Shown: positions 1 through 7,738 of the stretch, piece by piece | Layout of the letters: each line of letters starts with the position of its first letter | Numbering within the stretch: the stretch's first letter is position 1 | NCBI GenBank assembly: GCA_023435925.1 | Contig: JAEZLF010000224.1 | Coordinates: forward strand, 1-14,051 | Length of the DNA stretch: 14,051 bases | Direction: 5' to 3' | Source: Bacillota bacterium | GTDB taxonomy: Bacteria > Bacillota > Clostridia > Acetivibrionales > DTU013 | The notes under the pieces: generated by a model | The model's database searches: none | The model's input: the letters and a program-made list of their open reading frames with translations, nothing else | Told to the model about the DNA's origin: nothing | Position numbers and translations under genes: made by a program

Positions 1-218
1 TCATAAAACAGTATAAGAATCAAGCAAAGATCAGCAAGGATATAACGCCTCATACATTAAGACATTCATTTGCGGCACATCTGCTGGAGAATGGCGCTGA
101 TTTGAGATCCATACAAGAAATGCTGGGTCATTCCGACATTTCGTCAACGCAGATCTATGCCCAAATAGCAAAAAACAAAATTATGGAAGTTTATAAAAAG
201 ACACACCCAAGAGCATAA
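1..218 (+). CDS. xerD: Tyrosine recombinase XerD, C-terminal part (5' end outside window)
   Basis: The reading frame with codons starting at base 3 is open into the window and ends at TAA 216-218, giving the last 71 residues of a tyrosine recombinase. The catalytic C-terminal signature is visible: H-T-L-R-H at visible residues 17-21 (catalytic Arg 20), L-G-H at 41-43, and the nucleophile Tyr 52 in Q-I-Y-A-Q. The ending K-T-H-P-R-A is typical of Firmicute XerD, which with XerC resolves chromosome dimers at dif during division. The following deoB-pdp-dacF order supports the housekeeping XerD rather than a phage integrase; in Bacillus subtilis xerD (ripX) also precedes the deoB homologue drm. 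The N-terminal core-binding domain is not in the window. Confidence 0.9.
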   Translation, partial: IKQYKNQAKISKDITPHTLRHSFAAHLLENGADLRSIQEMLGHSDISSTQIYAQIAKNKIMEVYKKTHPRA

Positions 219-245
219 TGCAAAGAAACCGTTTACCTATTTGTA

Positions 246-290
246 AATACATAAAAATAGCTGCACATTGTGCAGCCTTTTTTATGTATT
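246..290 (+). terminator. Intrinsic terminator after xerD
   Basis: A perfect GCTGCAC/GTGCAGC stem (260-266 with 270-276, loop ATT) is followed by a T-run at 278-283. It is extended on the outside by a second perfect pairing, AATACATAAAAA with TTTTTATGTATT, so the whole element is a long, nearly symmetrical hairpin with A-rich and T-rich arms. It lies 27 bases after the xerD stop and separates xerD from deoB. The symmetry means it could also stop transcription from the other direction. Confidence 0.9.
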
Positions 291-315
291 TGCCGGCATA
301 ATATTCTGTATATTA

Positions 316-346
316 TTGTTTTGAATAAAGAATATTATGGTACAAT
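316..346 (+). promoter_or_regulatory. Probable sigma-A promoter of deoB-pdp (extended -10)
   Basis: TACAAT at 341-346 is preceded by TGG (338-340), which makes an extended -10 element. The best -35 is TTGTTT (316-321) with a long 19-base spacer; TTGAAT (321-326) is a better hexamer but only 14 bases away. The element sits after the xerD terminator and 25 bases before the deoB start. A 9-base inverted repeat, ATAATATTC (298-306) and GAATATTAT (330-338), overlaps it and could be an operator. Confidence 0.45.
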
Positions 347-370
347 CATAATATCAAAGGAGAAATCAAT

Positions 371-1552
371 ATGAAAAAAGTCATTGTGATTGTACTAGAC
401 AGTGCAGGGATCGGGGAATTGCCTGATGCACATAAATATGTATATGAAGGTAGTAACACACTTGGACACATAGCTGAGGCTGTAGAGGGATTTTCATTGC
501 CCAATATGGAAAAACTGGGTTTGGGCTGTATTGATGGAGCAAAAGGATTCGCGGCTGCAGAGCATCCGATAGGCAGCTTTGGAAAAATGACTGAACGCTC
601 TGCCGGAAAGGATACCACAACCGGTCACTGGGAGCTTGCCGGTATTACGCTGGAGAAACCTTTTCCGGTTTACCCTGATGGCTTTCCAGATGAGCTAATA
701 AGCCGCTTTGAAGCCGAAACAGGCACAAAAGCTCTGGGAAATTATGCTGCTTCAGGTACTGAAATTATTAAGATGTTAGGACAACAGCATGTTGAGACAG
801 GATATCCAATTGTATACACCTCTGCAGATAGCGTTTTTCAGATCGCTGCTCATGAAGAGGTGATACCCATCGAAAAGCTGTATGAGATGTGCAGGAAAGC
901 CCGCAACATCCTTCAGGGTCAGCATGCGGTAGGCAGAGTGATTGCCAGGCCTTTCACCGGAACTGAGGGTAGCTTTACACGTACAGACAGAAGACGGGAT
1001 TTCTCGCTGAAGCCTCTTGGAAGAACTGTACTGGATTGCTTAAAGGATAAGGGACTTGAGGTTAAGGCAGTGGGCAAGATAGAAGATATTTTTGCAGGTC
1101 AGGGCATCACAGAGGCCGTGCACACACATGGGAATATGGATGGTGTTGATCAGACGCTGCATTTTATGAAACAGCAGTTTGACGGTTTGATATTTACGAA
1201 TTTAGTTGATTTCGACATGCATTTTGGGCATAGAAATGACGTAATGGGTTATGCCGAAGCCCTTTCCCGGTTTGATGAAAGATTACCGGAGCTGCTTGCT
1301 GCACTTGATGAGAATGACATCCTGATCATTACAGCTGATCACGGCTGTGATCCGACTACGGAAAGCACAGATCATTCAAGGGAATATGTGCCTTTACTGG
1401 TTTACGGAAAAAGGTTGAAACCGGGTGTTAACCTTGGCACGAGAAAAACCTTTGCGGATCTTGCACAGACCATTTCTGAAGTGTTTGACGCAGAAGGAAG
1501 CTTTCATGCGCAAAGCTTTTATCAGAATGTGGTGACATGGAGGGAATCATGA
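371..1552 (+). CDS. deoB: Phosphopentomutase DeoB
   Basis: This 393-residue cytosolic enzyme interconverts (deoxy)ribose 1-phosphate and 5-phosphate, linking nucleoside breakdown to the pentose phosphate pool. It has the alkaline-phosphatase superfamily fold, and the two-metal site is complete: D10 near the N-terminus, D282 and H287 in F-D-M-H-F-G-H, D323-H324 in T-A-D-H-G, and H335. The phosphorylated threonine corresponds to T84 in G-K-D-T-T-T-G-H-W-E (79-88). Spacing between these residues matches the Bacillus cereus enzyme as I recall it. Length is normal. The start at 371 follows AAAGGAG (356-362) with an 8-base spacer. The stop overlaps the pdp start by 4 bases, so the two are translationally coupled. 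Confidence 0.97.
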   Translation: MKKVIVIVLDSAGIGELPDAHKYVYEGSNTLGHIAEAVEGFSLPNMEKLGLGCIDGAKGFAAAEHPIGSFGKMTERSAGKDTTTGHWELAGITLEKPFPVYPDGFPDELISRFEAETGTKALGNYAASGTEIIKMLGQQHVETGYPIVYTSADSVFQIAAHEEVIPIEKLYEMCRKARNILQGQHAVGRVIARPFTGTEGSFTRTDRRRDFSLKPLGRTVLDCLKDKGLEVKAVGKIEDIFAGQGITEAVHTHGNMDGVDQTLHFMKQQFDGLIFTNLVDFDMHFGHRNDVMGYAEALSRFDERLPELLAALDENDILIITADHGCDPTTESTDHSREYVPLLVYGKRLKPGVNLGTRKTFADLAQTISEVFDAEGSFHAQSFYQNVVTWRES

Positions 1553-2880
1553 GGATTGTCGATATTATTGAAAAGAAAAGAGACGGCTTGGAACTATCAC
1601 GTGAAGAAATCCGGTATTTTGTAAAAGGGTATTGCGATGGCGAGATTTTTGATTATCAGGCAGCCGCTTTGCTTATGGCAATGTATCTAAAGGGGTTGAA
1701 TTCCCGGGAAACCGCTGATTTAACGGCAGAAATGGCTGTATCGGGTGATCAGGTGGACTTATCCGGTATACCTGGGATAAAGGTGGACAAGCACAGTACC
1801 GGTGGTGTTGGAGATAAGACAACGATGATTGTCGGACCTATTGTAGCAGCGTGCGGTGTACCTGTGGCAAAAATGTCCGGCCGAGGTTTAGGCCATACCG
1901 GAGGTACCATTGACAAGCTGGAATCCATCCATGGGTTCCGCACCTCCTTGAACCCAGAGGAATTTATCAGAAATGTGAAAGAAATTGGTATTGCATTAGC
2001 CGGACAGACCGGAAATCTGGCGCCGGCGGACAAAAAGCTCTATGCACTTAGGGATGTAACCGCTACAGTCAGCAGTATTCCGCTGATTGCCAGCAGCATT
2101 ATGAGCAAGAAAATTGCGGCCGGTGCCGATAAAATTTTACTTGATGTCAAAACCGGCAGCGGTGCATTTATGAAAACACTGGAGGAATCGATCCTGCTTG
2201 CGGAAGAAATGGTTTCCATTGGTGAGCACATGGGCAGAAAAACAGTTGCTATTGTAACAAATATGGATAGCCCTTTGGGAAATAGAATCGGAAATGCTTT
2301 GGAAGTACAAGAAGCTGTAGATACGCTTCAAGGCAAGGGACCGGAAGATTTAATGAACGTAAGTACCGAATTGGCAGCTAGAATGCTGGAATTGGCTGAA
2401 ATAGGTACGATTGAGCAGTGCAGGAGAATGGCGGGACGAAAGCTACAGGATGGAAGTGCTCTAAAAAAATTTGGAGAAATGGCAGTCAGACAGGGTGCGA
2501 GCTTTACTTCATGGGATGATCTGATTACGGCGCAGGCATCTGTTGTTGAAAAAATTGAATCGCCTTTTGAAGGATATGTGTCGTCAATCCATACAGATAG
2601 CATCGGAAAGGCCTCTATGTATTTAGGTGCCGGAAGAGAAACCAAAGAAAGTATCATTGACTATAGCGCGGGTTTAGTGCTATATAAAAAGACCGGAGAT
2701 TATGTTAAAAAGGGAGAGATCCTTGCCGATTTCCACACTTCCTCATATGCCAGGCTGAAGGAAGCCAAGGAAATATTTCTGGATGCGTATACCTTCTCTT
2801 CATCGGCTCCTATATTAAGACCGCATATTTTAGCCTATGTAGACAGTAATACATCGGAAAAATACCAATCTTTCCTATAG
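1549..2880 (+). CDS. pdp: Pyrimidine-nucleoside phosphorylase
   Basis: This 443-residue enzyme phosphorolyses uridine, thymidine and deoxyuridine to base plus (deoxy)ribose 1-phosphate, the substrate of the DeoB encoded just upstream. Visible signatures are K-H-S-T-G-G-V-G-D (81-89), the phosphate-binding and glycine-rich S-G-R-G-L-G-H-T-G-G-T (110-120), and the base-binding residues R168, S183 and K187. The C-terminal PYNP domain is complete. An ATG at 1537 would add four residues, but GGAGGG (1539-1544) lies between it and the ATG at 1549 and is well placed for the latter. The product then begins M-R-I-V-D-I-I, as in Bacillus Pdp. The start overlaps the deoB stop (ATGA). No purine nucleoside phosphorylase gene lies between deoB and dacF, where B. 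subtilis has pupG. Confidence 0.97.
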   Translation: MRIVDIIEKKRDGLELSREEIRYFVKGYCDGEIFDYQAAALLMAMYLKGLNSRETADLTAEMAVSGDQVDLSGIPGIKVDKHSTGGVGDKTTMIVGPIVAACGVPVAKMSGRGLGHTGGTIDKLESIHGFRTSLNPEEFIRNVKEIGIALAGQTGNLAPADKKLYALRDVTATVSSIPLIASSIMSKKIAAGADKILLDVKTGSGAFMKTLEESILLAEEMVSIGEHMGRKTVAIVTNMDSPLGNRIGNALEVQEAVDTLQGKGPEDLMNVSTELAARMLELAEIGTIEQCRRMAGRKLQDGSALKKFGEMAVRQGASFTSWDDLITAQASVVEKIESPFEGYVSSIHTDSIGKASMYLGAGRETKESIIDYSAGLVLYKKTGDYVKKGEILADFHTSSYARLKEAKEIFLDAYTFSSSAPILRPHILAYVDSNTSEKYQSFL

Positions 2881-2964
2881 GATGCAAGTGAACAGAATAT
2901 ACTGACTTTTTGCGGCATAACTTTAATTGTATAGGATGAAGAATGCATGCAAGGAGTGTTGAAT

Positions 2965-4200
2965 ATGTTAAAAAAGTCAGTTTTGCTTTGCCTTTCCATT
3001 GCTGTTTTATTTTTCTCTTTGTTTATGGTCGCAGCTTATGCGGCTCCGGTAGATAATACAGCTTATGATGATGCAACAGTGATGAAAATCATGAATAAAA
3101 CGACTATTTCTGGACTTAGAGCCAAAGGCGCCGTATTGATTGATTTCGACTCCGGAATGGTGCTTCAGGAACAGAATAGCAATGAGAAGCTACCACTAGC
3201 AAGTGTTACAAAAGTCATGTCCATGCTTCTCATCATGGAAGCAGTTGATTCGGGAAGAATTTCTATGGATTCAGAGGTTACCGTCAGTGATCATTCTGCT
3301 GATACAAAGGGTACCAGTGTATGGCTTGAGGCAGGAGAGGTGTTCACGGTCAAGGAATTATTGAAGGCTGTATCGATACGCTCTGCAAATGATGCAACTG
3401 TCGCTCTGGCCGAGGCTGTGGCAGGCAGTGAGGAAGCTTTTGTTGCTATGATGAACGAAAAGGCGGCTGAACTTGGAATGAAAAACACAAATTTTTTAGA
3501 CTGTTCAGGCTTGACGGATGTAGGTCATTATAGCACTGCATACGATATTGCATTAATGTCACGGGAGTTATTGCGCAAATTTCCGCAAATCACGGAATAT
3601 ACAAAAACCTGGCAGGCAAAATTCCGTGAAAATGTCCCGGGGAAAAAGCCCATCGATCTGGATAATACCAATAAACTGGTGCGGTTTTATGACGGTACAG
3701 TTGGTCTAAAAACAGGATATACGGAAGCAGCCGGCCATTGCCTTTCTGCTTCGGCTGTAAGAAACGGACAGCAGTTAATTTCGGTTGTGCTGGGTGAGCC
3801 GGATTCCAATACGAGGTTTGCAGAAAGCCGCAAATTATTGGACTATGGTTTTGCGAATTTCGAAACGAACCAGGTGAACAGTAAGGGTGAAGTGATTCAG
3901 GAGGTTCAGGTGAAAAAGGGATTGCCTCCGACGACAAAAGTGATTTATAAAGAAGACGTAAAGCTGTTACTGAAGAAAGGGGAAAAGGGGAAGATCGAGA
4001 GGATTGTAAATATCAAGTCAGACTTAGTTGCGCCTGTCAAAGCAGGACAGAAGGTCGGAGAAGTCACTTATATGATTTCCGGGGAAGAGGTCGGCAGTGC
4101 AGATCTGGTTGCTTCGAGCCATGTGCAGAAGGCATCCTTTTTGAAAATTTTCTACAGCATGGTTCAGGAATGGTTTGGAATGGGTAGAACTTCAAAGTGA
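2965..4200 (+). CDS. dacF: D-alanyl-D-alanine carboxypeptidase, DacF type (PBP5-like, S11 family)
   Basis: This exported penicillin-binding protein of 411 residues trims the terminal D-Ala from peptidoglycan stem peptides. Residues 1-26 form a signal peptide (basic K3-K4, hydrophobic core, A-Y-A cleavage site before A-P). All three S11 motifs are present: S80-V-T-K83 (nucleophile Ser), S140-A-N142 and K249-T-G251. A PBP5-type C-terminal beta domain follows from about residue 300. The last roughly 20 residues (around F-L-K-I-F-Y-S-M-V-Q-E-W-F) look like the amphipathic membrane anchor of this family. An in-frame ATG at 2947 is less likely because AAGGAG (2951-2956) lies downstream of it and 8 bases before 2965. 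DacF assignment relies on position after xerD/deoB/pdp. In B. subtilis dacF is a sporulation gene ahead of spoIIAA-AB-sigF, but those genes do not follow here. Confidence 0.92.
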   Translation: MLKKSVLLCLSIAVLFFSLFMVAAYAAPVDNTAYDDATVMKIMNKTTISGLRAKGAVLIDFDSGMVLQEQNSNEKLPLASVTKVMSMLLIMEAVDSGRISMDSEVTVSDHSADTKGTSVWLEAGEVFTVKELLKAVSIRSANDATVALAEAVAGSEEAFVAMMNEKAAELGMKNTNFLDCSGLTDVGHYSTAYDIALMSRELLRKFPQITEYTKTWQAKFRENVPGKKPIDLDNTNKLVRFYDGTVGLKTGYTEAAGHCLSASAVRNGQQLISVVLGEPDSNTRFAESRKLLDYGFANFETNQVNSKGEVIQEVQVKKGLPPTTKVIYKEDVKLLLKKGEKGKIERIVNIKSDLVAPVKAGQKVGEVTYMISGEEVGSADLVASSHVQKASFLKIFYSMVQEWFGMGRTSK

Positions 4201-4209
4201 ATGGAAAAC

Positions 4210-4238
4210 TTTTCGCATGCATACTTTTGAGGTATAAT
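4210..4238 (+). promoter_or_regulatory. Possible promoter upstream of the M50 peptidase gene
   Basis: A consensus -10 hexamer TATAAT (4233-4238) lies 118 bases before the next start codon. The matching -35 position (TTTTCG, 4210-4215, 17-base spacer) is poor. The remainder of the 155-base gap between dacF and the peptidase gene (4201-4355) holds no terminator or convincing structured RNA; a weaker TTGATT (4303-4308) / TATATG (4325-4330) pair could be a second start site. Confidence 0.35.
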
Positions 4239-4355
4239 ATTCTCAGGAATCATAGGACTGAGGATATTTCACGCCTTCGTCGGAATTAATGGCCGTGCGG
4301 TTTTGATTGTACTGGAATAGATTATATATGGAATTATGTACTGAAGGAGAAAAAT

Positions 4356-5063
4356 ATGAGTGGAAATATACTGCTATTTTTATTTGCAATACCGGCTATA
4401 CTGGTTTCACTGAGCTTTCATGAACTGGCTCATGCCTATGTTTCATACAGGAATGGCGACCCTACCGCAAAAAACATGGGACGGATTACGCTGAATCCGC
4501 TCAAACATCTGGATCCATTAGGCACATTGATGCTGGTTATTTCAATGTACAGCGGGTTTGGGTTTGGATGGGCTAAACCGGTTCCCATCAACCCGAACTA
4601 CTATAAGGATCACAAGAGGGGAACGGTGCTGGTGAGCCTTGCCGGACCGGCCTCCAATCTTCTGCTTGCTTTTGTTTTTTCATTTCCAATGGCACTAATC
4701 GCGCTAAACAGCGGAAGTAGTCTTGCAATGAATGAAATCTACAACAGCAGTTTAGGTATTTATGCCAATGACTTTTCTGTTCGGTCAATCCTATTTAACA
4801 TATGCCGTTTTTTTTACATGATCAATATTGGACTGGCTGTATTCAATTTAATACCGATACCTCCGCTAGACGGTTCAAAAATACTAACGGCTGTACTGCC
4901 GCCAAAGCAGTATTTTAAGCTGATGCGGTATGAAAATTATATTGGAATGGCATTTCTGGCATTGATGCTTCTGAAACCGGGAATACTTTCTACGATTCTG
5001 TGGCCTCTACGAAGGGGAGTTGAATACATTTTTATGTTTTTGGCTTCAGCAGTAATCCGATAG
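4356..5063 (+). CDS. Site-2 protease (M50) family membrane zinc metallopeptidase
   Basis: This 235-residue polytopic membrane protein belongs to the short, PDZ-less M50 group. The zinc site H22-E23-L-A-H26 lies inside the first hydrophobic segment, and the third ligand is D172 in N-L-I-P-I-P-P-L-D-G, within another hydrophobic segment. G-P-A-S-N-L (97-102) is the usual M50 motif between them. Several other membrane spans are evident (about 94-117, 143-167, 194-215). Family members cut transmembrane or membrane-associated substrates; the substrate here cannot be inferred. AAGGAG (4344-4349) precedes the ATG by 6 bases. Clostridia often carry this gene near dacF and trpS or scpA, consistent with the order seen, but I know of no functional link. 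Confidence 0.93.
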   Translation: MSGNILLFLFAIPAILVSLSFHELAHAYVSYRNGDPTAKNMGRITLNPLKHLDPLGTLMLVISMYSGFGFGWAKPVPINPNYYKDHKRGTVLVSLAGPASNLLLAFVFSFPMALIALNSGSSLAMNEIYNSSLGIYANDFSVRSILFNICRFFYMINIGLAVFNLIPIPPLDGSKILTAVLPPKQYFKLMRYENYIGMAFLALMLLKPGILSTILWPLRRGVEYIFMFLASAVIR

Positions 5064-5065
5064 AC

Positions 5066-5094
5066 TTGACAGCGTTCGATTCAATCATTAAAAT
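5066..5094 (+). promoter_or_regulatory. Strong sigma-A promoter of trpS
   Basis: A perfect -35 TTGACA (5066-5071) is separated by 17 bases from TAAAAT (5089-5094), one mismatch from TATAAT. It begins 3 bases after the stop of the peptidase gene. The leader to the trpS ATG is only about 40 to 45 bases, too short for a T-box. This promoter probably also serves scpA and scpB, because no terminator follows trpS. Confidence 0.65.
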
Positions 5095-5143
5095 GAAGTA
5101 GATAAAAACCGACTAAAACACTTGGCAGGAGAGTGGAACATAG

Positions 5144-6130
5144 ATGGAAAAAGCTAAAATGCTTAGCGGAATGAGGCCGACAGGCGCATTGCATCTGGGA
5201 AATTATTTCGGAGCTCTTGAAAATTGGGTCAAGCTTCAGGATGAATATAATTGCTATTTTTTTGTAGCAGACTGGCATGCACTGACAACTGGATATGAAG
5301 ATACAACCGATATTAAAACGAATATTGATGCTATGGTTATTGACTGGCTCAGCGCCGGACTTGATCCCGAAAAATGCACCATATTTCTTCAATCTGCTGT
5401 AAAGGAGCATGCGGAGCTGCATCTGCTTTTCTCCATGTCTACTCCTCTTTCCTGGTTATACAGATGCCCGACTTACAAGGATCAGCTTTCACAGCTGAAG
5501 GAAAAGAATATAACTACGTATGGTTTTCTGGGCTATCCATGTCTGCAAGCAGCAGATATATTAATGTATAAGGCAAATGCGGTCCCCGTAGGAGAGGATC
5601 AGGTCCCGCATGTGGAGCTGACCAGAGAAATCGCCCGACGTTTCAATTATCTGTTTGGAGAGGTGTTTCCGGAACCGGATGCCAAGTTGACCAAGGCGAA
5701 AGTGCTTCCGGGTACGGACGGACGGAAAATGAGCAAAAGCTACAATAATACAATTGCTCTGTCGGATGATCCTGAAACGGTACGTAAAAAGGTTATGACC
5801 ATGATTACCGATCCTGCCCGCATTAAAAAGGACGATCCGGGGCATCCCGAAGTGTGTGCTGTATTTGCTTTTCACAAGGTATTTAATGAAGAGGGCGTGC
5901 AGGAAACTGAGTCATTATGCAGAGCCGGCGGGATCGGATGTGTTCAGTGCAAGAAAAATCTTGCTGCAAAGATGGCCGAAAAGCTGACCCCTATTTATGA
6001 CAAGCGGCTGGATTTGCTGAAAAAACCGTCTTTCATCAGGGAAGTCGTGGAAAACGGTAATTTGAAGGCCAGAGAGTCAGCTGCCCAGACCATGATCGAT
6101 GTAAGAAGGGCAATGAAGATCGACTGGTAA
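5144..6130 (+). CDS. trpS: Tryptophanyl-tRNA synthetase, probable [4Fe-4S]-cluster type
   Basis: This 328-residue class I synthetase charges tRNA-Trp. The ATP-binding H-L-G-N (17-20) is the HIGH motif, K-M-S-K-S (195-199) is the flexible loop, and G-E-D-Q (150-153) with A-A-D-I-L (136-140) belong to the Trp/ATP pocket. The length is normal for bacterial TrpRS. In the anticodon-binding domain four cysteines occur at C238, C259, C266 and C269, spaced C-x20-C-x6-C-x2-C. This closely resembles the C-x22-C-x6-C-x2-C cluster ligands of Thermotoga maritima TrpRS, so a [4Fe-4S] cluster near the tRNA anticodon is likely. AGGAG (5128-5132) precedes the ATG by 11 bases. No T-box leader is present. Confidence 0.97.
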   Translation: MEKAKMLSGMRPTGALHLGNYFGALENWVKLQDEYNCYFFVADWHALTTGYEDTTDIKTNIDAMVIDWLSAGLDPEKCTIFLQSAVKEHAELHLLFSMSTPLSWLYRCPTYKDQLSQLKEKNITTYGFLGYPCLQAADILMYKANAVPVGEDQVPHVELTREIARRFNYLFGEVFPEPDAKLTKAKVLPGTDGRKMSKSYNNTIALSDDPETVRKKVMTMITDPARIKKDDPGHPEVCAVFAFHKVFNEEGVQETESLCRAGGIGCVQCKKNLAAKMAEKLTPIYDKRLDLLKKPSFIREVVENGNLKARESAAQTMIDVRRAMKIDW

Positions 6131-6181
6131 GAGACAGATTGAGAATTTGTACGTTTAGGAGATAATACTGGGGGTTCGGCC

Positions 6182-6985
6182 TTGGAAAATGTACTAACGA
6201 ATGCCTGCAGAATAAAAATTGAAAATTTTGAAGGTCCCTTTGATCTGCTTTTTCATTTAATTGAAAAGAATCAGTTCAGTATCTATGATATTCCCATAAA
6301 CGCCGTTACCGACCAATATATGGAATATCTTTTTGCCATGCAGGAACTGGATCTCGAAGTCGCAAGCGAATTTCTGGTCATGGCGGCGACACTGCTGCAT
6401 ATCAAATCCAGAATGCTTCTGCCTTCCAGGAAGGAAGAGCAGCAGGAGGAGACAGATCCAAGAGAAGAGCTTGTCATGAAGCTTTTGGAATACAAAAAAT
6501 TCAAAGAATTCTCCGGTGTATTAAAGCAACGTGAAAGAGATTGGTCTCTTGTATATTATAAGCTTCCTGAGATTATACAGTTTACCAAAAGAGAAGAAAC
6601 CCTTGAGCTGGTACCGGAAGAGCTGCGAAGAATATATACGGAACTGCTGGAAAAGAACAGAAAGAAAATGAATCCTAATGTAAGCGGTATGAACAGAATC
6701 ATTCAACATGAAAAGGTTTCTCTGAGAAGCAAAATGCGTGAAGTGATTAGAGCACTGCTTAAAAAAAGCCATGTGAAATTTTCTGATTTGTTTTCATTGA
6801 AACACAAATCTCCTGTGGATGTGATTACAGGATTTATGGCGATCCTCGAACTGGCTAAGCTTAAAAAGGTGAAGCTGGAGCAAAGGAAACAATTTGAAGA
6901 AATTTATATACATAAGGCTGAAACATCATTTAATCTGCAACAGTTCGAGAGCGAGCAACTGAACAATGTGGCTCAAGTAAAGTAA
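6182..6985 (+). CDS. scpA: Segregation and condensation protein A (kleisin)
   Basis: This 267-residue kleisin bridges SMC heads in the bacterial condensin Smc-ScpA-ScpB. The N-terminal family signature I-K-I-E-N-F-E-G-P-F-D-L-L is at residues 11-23, followed by the helical SMC-neck-binding segment. The conserved A-x-x-L-L-x-I-K-S-R-M-L-L-P stretch lies near residues 68-81. The C-terminal winged-helix region (about 197-245, F-S-D-L-F onward) would bind the SMC cap. The start is TTG at 6182, with a GGGGG ribosome-binding site (6170-6174) 7 bases upstream; no ATG is available nearby in frame. It lies 51 bases after trpS and is followed closely by scpB, the usual pair. Confidence 0.96.
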   Translation: MENVLTNACRIKIENFEGPFDLLFHLIEKNQFSIYDIPINAVTDQYMEYLFAMQELDLEVASEFLVMAATLLHIKSRMLLPSRKEEQQEETDPREELVMKLLEYKKFKEFSGVLKQRERDWSLVYYKLPEIIQFTKREETLELVPEELRRIYTELLEKNRKKMNPNVSGMNRIIQHEKVSLRSKMREVIRALLKKSHVKFSDLFSLKHKSPVDVITGFMAILELAKLKKVKLEQRKQFEEIYIHKAETSFNLQQFESEQLNNVAQVK

Positions 6986-7000
6986 GGAAGGCATTTGTTG

Positions 7001-7609
7001 ATGGATATCAGAGAAATGGAAGCAATCATAGAAGGTCTGCTCTTTGCAGCAGGAGATCCGCAGCCTCTTGAGAAGCTGGCAGAAATACTGGAGCTGGACA
7101 AGAAGACGGCACGCCTGATTTTAAGCAATATGTCTTTATCTATTCAGAATTCGAAAAGAGGAATCCTGCTGCGAGAACTGGACGGAAGCTATCAGCTTTG
7201 TACCAGGCCTGAGCATTCCGAATACATTCAAAAGCTAGTTGAGCCCAGACAGAAGCAAGCTTTATCTCAAGCTGCATTTGAGACCTTGTCGATTATTGCG
7301 TATAACCAGCCTGTTACCCGGGCAAGAGTGGAAGCGATCCGTGGCGTCAATTCCGATAGTGCAATAGCCAGACTGGTAGAACGGAATTTAATCAAGGAAG
7401 CCGGGAGACTGGATACGCCTGGAAAACCGATGATCTATGAGACAACGGAAGAATTTCTAAGGAGCTTTGGCTTTAAATCGATCAGAGATTTGCCGATTAT
7501 CGAAATGGATGCTCTGCTGCCGTCAGAGGAACAAGCTGCCAGTTTTTCAGAAACTGCCGCTGCAGAGGATGCTGTTTCGGAAGCCGCTTCTTCCAATATA
7601 TCAAGCTAA
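7001..7609 (+). CDS. scpB: Segregation and condensation protein B
   Basis: This ScpB, 202 residues from the ATG at 7001, is a dimeric double winged-helix protein that binds the middle of ScpA in the Smc complex. Family hallmarks are E-A-I-I-E-G-L-L-F-A-A-G (7-18), the central L-S-Q-A-A-F-E-T-L-S-I-I-A-Y-N-Q-P-V-T (88-106) with R-G-V-N-S-D (114-119), and G-K-P-M-I-Y-E-T-T-E-E-F-L (141-153). The tail after about 175 is Ala/Glu/Ser-rich and probably disordered. Two in-frame TTG codons at 6995 and 6998 precede the ATG, but AAGGAAGG (6984-6991) is only 3 to 6 bases from them and 9 from the ATG, so 7001 is preferred. The gap to scpA is 15 bases. Confidence 0.95.
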   Translation: MDIREMEAIIEGLLFAAGDPQPLEKLAEILELDKKTARLILSNMSLSIQNSKRGILLRELDGSYQLCTRPEHSEYIQKLVEPRQKQALSQAAFETLSIIAYNQPVTRARVEAIRGVNSDSAIARLVERNLIKEAGRLDTPGKPMIYETTEEFLRSFGFKSIRDLPIIEMDALLPSEEQAASFSETAAAEDAVSEAASSNISS

Positions 7610-7738
7610 GGCGAGTTAATAACTATTAGTGAAAAATACAACTCAAAGTGGAAACACATGCTTTGGAATTAAATAAGAAATTATGGAAAAAATAACTGAT
7701 AAGCAGATCCTAACATTTTGTTCGGTACGAGGTAGATC

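Noticed and set aside
1..218. The tyrosine recombinase as the edge of an integrated mobile element.
   Set aside because: The C-terminal sequence and the deoB-pdp-dacF context match housekeeping XerD. No attachment repeats, phage or transfer genes follow.
1537..1548. Upstream ATG at 1537 as the pdp start.
   Set aside because: The purine-rich GGAGGG between the two ATGs serves the one at 1549, which also gives the conserved N-terminus.
2328..2657. Minus-strand open frame of 109 residues opposite pdp.
   Set aside because: It is antisense to a complete Pdp gene, with no ribosome-binding site or recognisable family.
4242..4300. CTCAG...CTGAG pairing and CCG/CGG mini-stems upstream of the M50 peptidase gene as a regulatory RNA.
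   Set aside because: The stems are 3 to 5 base pairs long, have no T-run and match no riboswitch class I know.
5128..5143. GGAGAGTGGAACATAG before trpS resembles the T-box anti-terminator consensus.
   Set aside because: The leader from the promoter at 5066-5094 is only about 40 to 45 bases, with no stem I, specifier loop or terminator. The GGAG is simply the ribosome-binding site.
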